Shown piece by piece: positions 14,350-21,012 of a DNA stretch of 27,198 nucleotides. This DNA is from CAWJPY01 sp963844865 (GTDB lineage Bacteria > Acidobacteriota > Thermoanaerobaculia > Thermoanaerobaculales > Sulfomarinibacteraceae). The position numbers were made by a program, and so were the translations under genes. The stretch covers positions 1-27,198 of the forward strand of contig CAWJPY010000028.1 of the NCBI GenBank assembly GCA_963844865.1, read 5' to 3'. The stretch's first letter is position 1. The number at the start of each line of letters is the position of its first letter. The notes under the pieces were generated by a model that saw only the letters and a program-made list of their open reading frames with translations, had not been told where the DNA came from and did not search any database.

Positions 14350-14632
14350 TGGACTCCGCCTGCAGCTTCGGAAACAGGTCTTCGGGGGCCTTGCCCGTCA
14401 GCTCGAGGTAGAGGGCGTCGGGACAGAGGTCGATGTCTTCGTTCCAGAAGATCTCGCCATGCGGGCCGAGGCTGACACCATCAAAGACAGTTTCGTCGCG
14501 CCAGGCTGCAAAGACACCCTGCCCGACCAAGCCAGAAAGATCGATCTCACCTTCGGTACCGTCGTCATAGCGCAGCCACAGCCTGTAATGGGGCCGTGCG
14601 GCAACTTCTACTGGACGAGGTCTCGCAATCAT
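14342..14632 (-). CDS. DUF2442 domain protein
   Basis: The 96-residue protein starts MIARPRPVEVAARPHYRLWL. It shows the DUF2442 pattern: YDDGTEGEIDLSGLVGQGVFAAWRD, then VFDGVSLGPHGEIFWNEDIDLCPDALYLELTG. The stop overlaps the TTG start of the DUF4160 gene, which indicates translational coupling. TATACT is 7 bases upstream of ATG 14632 with no Shine-Dalgarno between, consistent with a leaderless transcript. Confidence 0.85.
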   Translation of the reverse strand: MIARPRPVEVAARPHYRLWLRYDDGTEGEIDLSGLVGQGVFAAWRDETVFDGVSLGPHGEIFWNEDIDLCPDALYLELTGKAPEDLFPKLQAESIA

Positions 14633-14639
14633 CAGGCAA

Positions 14640-14645
14640 AGTATA
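14640..14645 (-). promoter_or_regulatory. Possible -10 element (TATACT) of the DUF2442-DUF4160 pair
   Basis: On the minus strand TATACT is followed by 7 bases and then the ATG at 14632. This spacing is characteristic of leaderless genes in several phyla. The -35 region is not recognisable. Confidence 0.4.
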
Positions 14646-14895
14646 GCCGACGAGGTCCGTCGTGAGGGTTGGGACGTTCCACGTATGCCGACGAGGTGCC
14701 GGACCGGGAGCCGTAGGTGTGCCAGGGGAAGCCCGAGCTCGACGCCGGGCCCAACAGCTCCTGCAAAGTGCGGGTTGAAGGTCGGCGATTGGCTGTGGGG
14801 AGCCCGAGCGGTCGGCGAGACCTGCGCGCACTGCGACACTCGCGCCCGCCACGACTGCAAATGTCGGTGGGCCTGGCACGTTAACCTTTGGCACC

Positions 14896-15936
14896 TCAAA
14901 CCTTGCCCGCAAGCTCGAGCAGGTCGCTGATCACGGCGTAGGCGGTGGTGCGCACGTCGGGGTCCTCCTCCACGAGGACGATCGTGCCCATCAGGTCGGT
15001 GACGATGCGCAGCGCCGAGCCGGTGCCCTCGACCGTGGCCATGATGTCGCCGGCCGGTACCTCTCGCAGGGTGACGCTGCCGCGCACCGCGTCCGCCTCC
15101 CGGGCCGCCTCGCACACGACCTTGAGGCGGTGCCCGTGGGCGCGGGCAGCCTCGAGCTGATCCGGCGTCACGTCGCGGATGCTCGTCCGCTGCACCGCTT
15201 CCGGCAGCAGCTCTGCGCCCATGAGGACGTTTGCCAGGGCCGCGATCTTGACCGCCGCGTCCCAGCCGTCGAGGTCGTTGGCAGGATCAGCCTCGGCGAT
15301 TCCCAGCCGCTGCGCCTGCGCGACGGCATCGGACAGGGCCGCGCCGCGCTCCATCTCGCCGAGCACCACGTTGGTCGTGGAGTTGAGGACGCCCTCGAGC
15401 CGCAGCACCCGGTTGCCGCGCAGGCAGTGGCGAGCGAGGTTGAACACCGGCGCACCGTCCATGACGGTGCCTTCGTGGAGCAGGGTGCAGTCGTTCCGGC
15501 GGGCGAGCGCATCGAGCTTCCGGTAGGCCCAGGCGATGGGGCCCTTGTTGCAGGTGATCGCGTGGCGCCCGCGGCCGAGCGCCGCCGCGAGGTGACTGAT
15601 CGCGGGCTCGCCGCGGGCCGCGATGGTCAGCGGGGTGAGCTCCACCAGCACGTCGTAGTCGAGCGTCGAGGCGGCCTGTAGGGTGTCCATCCCCACACGG
15701 CCCGGGTGGTCCTCGGAGAAGCGGCCGCCGCTGCGGATCGCCTCCAGGGCGGCCGCGAGGTCGATGCCGCGCTCGTCCGCCACTGTCCCGCGGCTGCCCG
15801 TGGTGATCGCCACGACCTCCAGCTCCAGGCCCGCGAGGGCCGGGTAGGCGTTGCGGTTCACCAGGATCTCGGCGAGGGTCTGTCCGACGTTGCCGAAGCC
15901 GGCCAGCAGCAGCCGGAGAGGCCGCACGGCGTTCAT
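14896..15936 (-). CDS. hom: Homoserine dehydrogenase
   Basis: It converts aspartate semialdehyde to homoserine with NAD(P)H, the branch point to threonine and methionine. The 346-residue protein has the nucleotide loop LLLAGFGNVGQT (about 9-20), the VELTP segment (98-102) and catalytic-region lysine CNKGPIA (Lys131). Also present are the GVLNSTTNVVL substrate loop (about 182-192) and LGIAEADPANDLDGWDAAVK (about 211-230), with the conserved acidic residues and Lys230. It lacks a C-terminal ACT domain, so threonine feedback of the usual kind is not expected. ATG 15936 overlaps the stop of the upstream aminotransferase by 4 bases (ATGA). Confidence 0.93.
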   Translation of the reverse strand: MNAVRPLRLLLAGFGNVGQTLAEILVNRNAYPALAGLELEVVAITTGSRGTVADERGIDLAAALEAIRSGGRFSEDHPGRVGMDTLQAASTLDYDVLVELTPLTIAARGEPAISHLAAALGRGRHAITCNKGPIAWAYRKLDALARRNDCTLLHEGTVMDGAPVFNLARHCLRGNRVLRLEGVLNSTTNVVLGEMERGAALSDAVAQAQRLGIAEADPANDLDGWDAAVKIAALANVLMGAELLPEAVQRTSIRDVTPDQLEAARAHGHRLKVVCEAAREADAVRGSVTLREVPAGDIMATVEGTGSALRIVTDLMGTIVLVEEDPDVRTTAYAVISDLLELAGKV

Positions 15937-17174
15937 GGGTGCCGAGTGCGCGCCAGCTCGGAGACGCCGTCGAGGAGCCGCTCGATCTCCTCGCCGGTGT
16001 TGTACATGGACACGCCGGTGCGGAGCAGGCCGCCGCGCTCGGCGAGCCCCAGCACCTCGACCGCGCGGATGGCGTAGAAGTGGCCGTCCCACACCGCGAT
16101 GCCGCGCTCGCCCAGGAAGCTCGCCGCCTCCAGGGCGCTCACCCCGTCGACGGTGATGGACACGGTGGGTGCCCGGTGCGGCTCGGCGAAGCCCGGGCCC
16201 CAGACGGTGACGCCGGGGATCGCTCGCACCTGGTCGTGATAGCTCCGAGCCAGCTCGTGCTCGTGGGCGGCGATGCGTTCCATGGCGGAGACGATGCGGC
16301 CGCGGAGGTCCTCGCCCTCCCCCCAGCCCGCGATGTACTCGACCGCGGCCTTGACCCCGGCCAGCGCGGCGTGGTTGAGCGTGCCGGTCTCGATGCGGTA
16401 GGGCGCCTCGGGCTCCTGGGTGCGCAGGCGGTCGGTGGGCAGGTCGTCCAGCAGACCCGGCCGGGCGTACAGGATGCCCACGTGAGGGCCGTAGAACTTG
16501 TAGGCCGAGCACAGCAGGAAGTCTGCGCCCAGGGCCTCGACGTCGAGCGGGAAGTGAGGCGCGTAGTGCACGGCATCGAGCACCAGCCAGGCGCCCGCCT
16601 CGCGCGCCAGGTGGCGTGCATGTCCGGCATCGTTGACGGTCCCCAGCGCGTTGGAGGCAAGCCCCAGCGCGATCACCCGTGTCCGGCGGCCAACCTTGGC
16701 AGCCATGTCGGCCAGGTCGAGCGTGCCGTCGCCCCGCAGGGCGACCTCGCGCACCACCACGCCTCGTTGCTCGAGGGCGAGCCACGGTCCGCGGTTGGCC
16801 TCGTGATCCAGCTGGGTGATCACCACCTCGTCGCCCGGCGCCATCAGGCGGCCCAGGGCGTGGCTGAGGGCGAAGGCGAGGCTCGTCATGTTGGCGCCGA
16901 ACGAGACCGTGGAGCCCGAGGGAGCACCCAGAAAGGCCGCCACCGCTTCGCGAGTCTGCGCGATCAGCGCGTCGGACTCCCGCGAGGTGACGAACTGCCC
17001 GTGGGTGTTGGCGTTGCAGCTCGTGTAGTAGGCCGCCACCGCGTCGATCACGCTGCGCGGCACCTGGGTGCCGGCCGGCCCGTCGAGAAATGCGAGCGAG
17101 TGGCCGGCGACCTTGCGGCCGAGGGCAGGGAAGTCCTCGCGGCAGGCGGCGAGGGGGCGCTGGTTGGATGACAT
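15933..17174 (-). CDS. Cysteine desulfurase-like class V aminotransferase (TIGR01976 type)
   Basis: The 413-residue PLP enzyme starts MSSNQRPLAACREDFPALGR. Features are the FLDGPAGTQVPRSVIDAV entry (about 29-46), SFGANMTSLAFALSHALGR (about 91-109), the PLP-ring aspartate in VLDAVHYAPH (Asp200) and the Schiff-base lysine in CSAYKFYGPHVGILY (Lys226). It belongs to the NifS/SufS-like superfamily branch without proven desulfurase activity. AAGGAG lies 9 bases before ATG 17174. The 4-nt overlap with homoserine dehydrogenase suggests a joint role in sulfur or aspartate-family amino acid metabolism, which is an inference from context. Confidence 0.9.
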   Translation of the reverse strand: MSSNQRPLAACREDFPALGRKVAGHSLAFLDGPAGTQVPRSVIDAVAAYYTSCNANTHGQFVTSRESDALIAQTREAVAAFLGAPSGSTVSFGANMTSLAFALSHALGRLMAPGDEVVITQLDHEANRGPWLALEQRGVVVREVALRGDGTLDLADMAAKVGRRTRVIALGLASNALGTVNDAGHARHLAREAGAWLVLDAVHYAPHFPLDVEALGADFLLCSAYKFYGPHVGILYARPGLLDDLPTDRLRTQEPEAPYRIETGTLNHAALAGVKAAVEYIAGWGEGEDLRGRIVSAMERIAAHEHELARSYHDQVRAIPGVTVWGPGFAEPHRAPTVSITVDGVSALEAASFLGERGIAVWDGHFYAIRAVEVLGLAERGGLLRTGVSMYNTGEEIERLLDGVSELARTRHP

Positions 17175-17269
17175 CAGTGCAGGCTCCTTCCGTTCCCGGA
17201 ACGCATCATAGCCGCTCGCTGGGGTGCCACGTGCCGTGTCATTGCGTTGTCGGAGGCAGGTATGCCACA

Positions 17270-17401
17270 AGGCGGTACGCGGCACGCTGTATTGCGGCGC
17301 TGCTCGACCTCTGGCGCGTCGGCAACCGCCGGCTCCCCCACGACCGCCTGGCGGGAACGCTGGTCGTATGGACCGGTGAGCGAGGCGAGCCCGTGAGCTA
17401 G
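17270..17401 (+). pseudogene. Possible 3' fragment of an RDD-family membrane protein gene
   Basis: The plus-strand frame reads YATRRYAARCIAALLDLWRV, then GNRRLPHDRLAGTLVVWTGE and RGEPVS before a stop. The LHDRLAGTLVV-like end is typical of RDD domain C-termini. No start or earlier helices are present, and the segment lies between two minus-strand genes, so it looks like a leftover of a deleted gene. The resemblance is short. Confidence 0.35.
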
Positions 17402-17634
17402 GAGTCGCCCGCGTGTGGGTTGTGGCTGTCCCAGTCCCAACCCAGCCGGCCCCGCACCAGGACGGTCGTCCACACCGCAGTGAGCAGGAGCCAGCCGATG
17501 AGCTGGAAGAGGACGAGGAACGAGGGGCCCCGTGTCGCCATCTGCCAGACCCAGTAGCCGACTCCAGATAGGCTGAAAAGGCAGACAACCAGTGCCACCG
17601 GCCTGGCCCACCGTTGCCATTTCGATCCCGCCAT
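17398..17634 (-). CDS. Small two-helix membrane protein
   Basis: The 78-residue protein starts MAGSKWQRWARPVALVVCLF. It has two predicted membrane helices (about 10-30 and 39-63) and a short polar tail ending WDWDSHNPHAGDS. No family is recognised. AGGAGG stands 6 bases before ATG 17634, a strong start signal. The frame is open further upstream, but that part is not protein-like. Confidence 0.65.
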   Translation of the reverse strand: MAGSKWQRWARPVALVVCLFSLSGVGYWVWQMATRGPSFLVLFQLIGWLLLTAVWTTVLVRGRLGWDWDSHNPHAGDS

Positions 17635-18177
17635 CAGAACCTCCTTCCGTCCCGACTCTGAATCACACATGGTCCACACACTCGAGGGCGCCGTTGCGCC
17701 CGTGGCGACCCTACCCGAGAGGTCAGGGACGCATGCCGGTCCCTTCGCGACACGCATTTCTGAGAGTTGTTCCACATATTAACCGAACTGCTCACGAAGG
17801 ACTCGGGGCGGTGCCAGGCTTTAGAACCTTGGAAAGAGGTCCGTCTGCCCCGGCCCGTTGCGCCAGCGCTGCCGGGAGACGTCGGTCGAGCTTGTAGAGG
17901 CGAGACCTCTGCCTCTCTCGACACCTCGCCACATCCCTTGCTAGAGCATGGCACCAATTGTCAGCCACCCCTGGGTCGCCCGACACCGGCTCCCGCTCGC
18001 CAAACGGTCGCAGGCGTCACCCCGACCGCCGGCAACCACGATCCTCGACCGTCTCGCCATTGCCTGCTCCCTCTTCTGACGGCGCACACCAGCCTTCCAA
18101 GGTTGTGAAGCCTGGCAACGATTCTGGTTGTCACCGGCCGGAAAGCCGGGGCTGTATGCTCACGTTGGAACCAGGCG
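17635..18177. other. Intergenic region without a gene
   Basis: I see no coding region. It holds the palindromic element 17811-18118 and, just before 18178, the CCGGCCGGAAAGCCGG hairpin-like stretch (18135-18150) upstream of the truncated DUF21 gene. Confidence 0.5.
17811..18118. mobile_element. MITE-like element with TGCCAGGCTT ends
   Basis: The left end 17812-17834 (TGCCAGGCTTTAGAACCTTG...) matches the complement of 18095-18117 at 20 of 23 positions. The interior has no reading frame I can assign. It has the same TGCCAGG core as the other elements but a different stem. Confidence 0.6.
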
Positions 18178-18294
18178 ATGGGACTCCTCCTCTTCTACCT
18201 GGCGCTGGCCCTGAGCGTGTCGTTTCTCTGCAGCCTGTTGGAGGCGAGCTTGCTGAGCGTCAGCCTGCATCGGTGCCACGTTCACATTTGTTGA
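18178..18294 (+). pseudogene. DUF21/CNNM-CorC family gene, 5' fragment cut off by the RAYT element
   Basis: The ATG at 18178 begins MGLLLFYLALALSVSFLCSL and continues LEASLLSVSL. This is the first membrane helix of DUF21-domain (CNNM/HlyC/CorC) proteins, which are linked to divalent cation transport. At about 18266 the element repeats begin and the frame ends at a stop in them (18292-18294). The rest of the gene is not found on the right side of the element, so a deletion or rearrangement accompanied the insertion. Confidence 0.65.
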
Positions 18295-18367
18295 TTTGCA
18301 TCGGTGCCACGTTCACATTTGTTGATTTGTGAGGGGAGCTGGGTAGAATCGGGTTCTCCCGTCCACG

Positions 18368-18385
18368 CATGGGAGGACTCCCATG
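18368..18385 (+). promoter_or_regulatory. Hairpin covering the RAYT ribosome binding site and start codon
   Basis: CATGGGAGGACTCCCATG is an 8-bp perfect palindrome with a 2-base centre. It includes GGAGG and the ATG start (18383-18385), so folding would block initiation. A further CGGG/CCCG stem lies just upstream (18349-18360), and TAGAAT at 18345-18350 could be a -10 element. Confidence 0.6.
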
Positions 18386-19357
18386 CCGAGACATCCTCGC
18401 CTGTTTATTCCTGGAGCGACATACCACGTGTATTGCCGCGTAGCGCGTGGTGAGTTCGTTTTCGATGATGATCTCGAGGCTCTCGAGTTCATCGAGACTC
18501 TATGCAAGGTCCGGGATCTCGATGGGTGGACTGTCTTCGCCTGGTGCCTGATGGGCAATCACTACCATCTGGCCCTCAAGACCCGAGATGCCGACCTGTG
18601 GCGTTCGATGGCACGGCTTCAAGGCCGTGTTGCACGAAGTTACAACAAGCGTCGTCGATATCTTGGCCGGTTGTGGCAGAGCCGCTATCGCGCACGCGTC
18701 ATCGATTCGGACGACTACTTCCGGCAGGTCGTTGCGTACATCCACTTGAATCCCGTCGCCGCAGGTATCGTTGAGGATCCAGCCGACTTCCCCTACAGCG
18801 GGCACCGGGAGATCATCGGAGCGTGTCAGCCCCACGTGGTCGACCGGCGTGCGGTCCTCCGCGGATTCGGGGTCAAGGACGTCGGGCAACCTGCAGACGA
18901 CTATGCGAACTGGGTGCGGTCGGTCGCGGAGGCTCGGTGGGCCAATGGAGACGTCTCCGACCTGCCGTGGTGGTCGCAGGCCAACCACGTAGACGAGATT
19001 GCCGATGCTGACGGTCATCCGGAAGCAACCACCTTCGACGGATTGCGGCTAGCCGAGGAGCGAGCCGAGCTCGACATCGGTGAGTTTGCCCTTCGGTTCG
19101 AGGTGGCATCCGGATACTTGATAGACGACTTGGCGTCACGATTCCGTTCCTCGGACCAGACTTACGGCCGAATCGTTTTTTCGACGCTCGCCGCTTCGCG
19201 ATATGGATTCAGGGTCTGCGACATCGCCGCCTTGATTGGCAAACACGGCAATTCCGTCACGAAATGGCTCACCGAGGGTCTTCGCGGAGCAGGGATCGAC
19301 CCAGAGTTCAAGAGCCGGCTCGACAACCTCGACGCAGCGATTTCACGACGCGGCTGA
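18383..19357 (+). CDS. REP-associated tyrosine transposase (RAYT, Y1_Tnp)
   Basis: The 324-residue protein has an N-terminal Y1 HUH nuclease domain (about 1-145). It begins MPRHPRLFIPGATYHVYCRV; the metal-binding HUH motif is MGNHYHLALKT (His60, His62) and the likely nucleophile is Tyr119 in VVAYIHLNPVAAG. Such enzymes cut single-stranded palindromic ends and mobilise or maintain REP-type repeats. The C-terminal half has a helix-turn-helix-like segment (RYGFRVCDIAALIGKHGNSV, about 277-296), as found in longer RAYTs of soil bacteria, probably for DNA recognition. GGAGG is 6 bases before ATG 18383. All key residues are present, so it may be active. Confidence 0.93.
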   Translation: MPRHPRLFIPGATYHVYCRVARGEFVFDDDLEALEFIETLCKVRDLDGWTVFAWCLMGNHYHLALKTRDADLWRSMARLQGRVARSYNKRRRYLGRLWQSRYRARVIDSDDYFRQVVAYIHLNPVAAGIVEDPADFPYSGHREIIGACQPHVVDRRAVLRGFGVKDVGQPADDYANWVRSVAEARWANGDVSDLPWWSQANHVDEIADADGHPEATTFDGLRLAEERAELDIGEFALRFEVASGYLIDDLASRFRSSDQTYGRIVFSTLAASRYGFRVCDIAALIGKHGNSVTKWLTEGLRGAGIDPEFKSRLDNLDAAISRRG

Positions 19358-19387
19358 CAAATCAACAAATGTGAACGTGGCACCCTG

Positions 19388-19421
19388 GCCCCTCTTCGGC
19401 CCCTCTTCGGCCCCTCTTCGG
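19388..19421. repeat. 11-bp tandem repeat in a polypyrimidine tract
   Basis: The unit GCCCCTCTTCG is repeated three times, leading into a nearly pure C/T stretch to about 19470. It lies at the right flank of the RAYT element and downstream of the DUF1566 gene. No gene is present in 19385-19503. Confidence 0.75.
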
Positions 19422-19503
19422 CACCCCCTCTTCCACCCCCTCTCCTTCCCCCTTCTGCTTTCTTCGAGGCGCGCTGACGCCAACTGCGCGGTCGGCGGGG
19501 TGT

Positions 19504-20196
19504 CTATTGGCCGCCACGCACCGGCCACACGTAATTGGAGGCACTCTTGAAGACGGCGGCGGTCAGGCCGTCGTCGAAACTCATACTCCAGCCGTACCCC
19601 GTATTCGACACGTCGGTGGACGACGTCCAGTAGTAGTCGCTCTGGACGCCCACAAACGGGTGTCCCATCGACAGGGCCGGGCTGTATCGACCGTAGTCGA
19701 TGAGGCTCGCCAGCTCTCGGACGTTCGGTACTCGCCAGTCGTCGAACGTGCCGGCAACGTAGTTCGTGCACGTCGTCACGGAACCGCTGTTCAGCGAGGC
19801 GACCTCGCCAAGCGCGTTGATCCACAGTTCCTCACCGAAACAGTTCGCGTCTTGGAGCCAGATCAGGCCGGTGAGACGATCCGTGACCGTCCCGTCGCCG
19901 TTCAGTGTGAACCGTGGCGTCGGCCATGCCACCCCGGCCTGCAGCTCGTCGTCCTGGCCGGTCCCGGCGCATGTGATCGGAGTCCCGCTGCCGTCCCAGC
20001 AGGTGGTTTGGCCGGTATCGGCGACCGGAGCCGAGCCGGTCACGGCCGCAGTCGACTGCACGGTTCCGTCCGGGAATTTGATGCCACCGTCCGCGAGGAC
20101 GAGCGAGGGGTCTGCGGCTAGTGCTGCGGGACCGCAGAACAGGCACAACAACACCGAGATGCGCGCAACGCTCCACCCGTCGGCACCGAGTCGCAT
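19504..20196 (-). CDS. Secreted protein with a DUF1566 (Lcl C-terminal) domain
   Basis: The 230-residue protein has a signal peptide (starting MRLGADGWSVARISVLLCLF, cleavage near ALAAD). A short GIKFPDGTVQSTAA motif common in secreted or surface proteins follows. Then comes the DUF1566 domain (about 85-230): RFTLNGDGTVTDRLTGLIWL, CTNYVAGTFDDWRVPNVREL, YYWTSSTD and the end SNYVWPVRGGQ. The domain is related to Legionella collagen-like adhesins and FGE/C-type-lectin-like folds and often occurs on surface proteins. AAGGGGG lies 5 bases before ATG 20196. Cysteines in CWDGSGTPITC and CFGEE suggest disulfides outside the cytoplasm. Confidence 0.85.
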   Translation of the reverse strand: MRLGADGWSVARISVLLCLFCGPAALAADPSLVLADGGIKFPDGTVQSTAAVTGSAPVADTGQTTCWDGSGTPITCAGTGQDDELQAGVAWPTPRFTLNGDGTVTDRLTGLIWLQDANCFGEELWINALGEVASLNSGSVTTCTNYVAGTFDDWRVPNVRELASLIDYGRYSPALSMGHPFVGVQSDYYWTSSTDVSNTGYGWSMSFDDGLTAAVFKSASNYVWPVRGGQ

Positions 20197-20349
20197 GGTG
20201 TCCCCCTTTTGACTTTGCCGGTCGTCCTCTCTCGACCACAATACCGTCGATCCTCGGGTCACGAGGGTTGCAGACCGGCCGGAGCAGAACAGATCGCCGT
20301 GTCGTGGCTCGCACGACGGAGGCCATACCAGAGTCCGGGTGTGGAGCCC

Positions 20350-20523
20350 GAGGATGGGGCGGCAGTGGAGCGTTTGGCGCGCACCATCATGCGGCCGCTG
20401 ATCAGTCTGGAGCGGATGGACTGGGATGGGGTGGGTGAGGTGGTCTACCAGGGCAAGAAGGGACACGACGGTGGACCCCGTCACATGCGAAACCCCGGGG
20501 AGCCCCTCGACCCGGCGGAGTTA
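20350..20523 (+). pseudogene. IS91-family (Y2) transposase remnant
   Basis: The frame reads EDGAAVERLARTIMRPLISL, ERMDWDGVGEVVYQGKKGHD and GGPRHMRNPGEPLDPAEL. This corresponds to the conserved segment of IS91-type transposases after the second catalytic tyrosine region (LARYxxRPPxSxERL...YxxKxGHDGGP). Neither the catalytic part before it nor the tail after it is present. It sits close to the boundary where base composition changes. Confidence 0.55.
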
Positions 20524-20547
20524 CGCGCGCGCTGCGCGCGCGGTAAC
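20520..20547. other. GC hairpin
   Basis: GTTACGCGCGCGC and GCGCGCGCGGTAAC form a nearly perfect palindrome around a central T. It could end transcription or form a cruciform; no T tract follows. Confidence 0.45.
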
Positions 20548-21012
20548 CCACGCGCCACCAGCGGGTGACCGTAGGTCGCCCTGCCTCCTCTCCGGCTCGG
20601 CTGGCGCCCAGCCTGCGACCCCCCCCGGCCACGGCCACGAGCCGCTCCCGCAGCCGAGTTCTTCACGGGAGAGCAGCAGCGACCGGCGAACTCCACGCTG
20701 CCCAAGGACGAATCAGCGTGCCACACGCCCTCGAGTCGGAGCCGAAGACCTCTTCTTAGACCCAGCCACACGTCTCGCACCTGTGTTAGCCAGAGATCGA
20801 ACGAAAGGCAATTTCTATCGGCCATTGGTGGCCACGGCGCGGGCACTTCCAGCACTTGGAGGAAATGCGTGGGCTGGGTTTTGAAGGTGGGCCGGTGGCC
20901 GATGAGGTCGAAGGCTGGGCCCTTCATGCTCCGCTCGTGTTTGAGTCTTGCACGGTACACCCTTGCCGATTGCGTTCAGATGAGTGTGCCCTCATGACAA
21001 TTTCACCAAGGA
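20548..21012. other. Intergenic boundary region without an identified gene
   Basis: Open frames exist on both strands but none has family features or a good start signal. The left part (to about 20750) is very GC-rich with a run of eight or more C near 20619. From about 20760 the sequence becomes visibly poorer in GC, and it remains so to the right edge. Confidence 0.5.

Larger units (their letters stand above)
18266..19384 (+). mobile_element. Intact RAYT element with 27-bp inverted ends
   Basis: A 31-bp unit beginning TGCATCGGTGCCACGTTC is tandemly duplicated at 18266-18296 and 18297-18327. The 27 bases 18303-18329 are perfectly inverted at 19358-19384 (ends in ...GTGAACGTGGCACC), starting directly after the transposase stop codon. 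The transposase gene fills the space between. The left duplication may come from two successive insertions or a retained solo end. Confidence 0.85.

Noticed and set aside
14640..14895. Plus-strand 81-codon cysteine-containing frame between DUF2442 and homoserine dehydrogenase
   Set aside because: There is no ribosome binding site and no recognisable domain; the cysteine spacing is irregular.
17222..17240. GGTGCCACGTGCC considered as another RAYT-type end
   Set aside because: No inverted partner or second copy was found nearby; the match is limited to the short core.
20481..20960. Minus-strand 159-codon frame across the composition boundary
   Set aside because: It is rich in Arg and Gly, has no start signal or family features and spans the GC hairpin.
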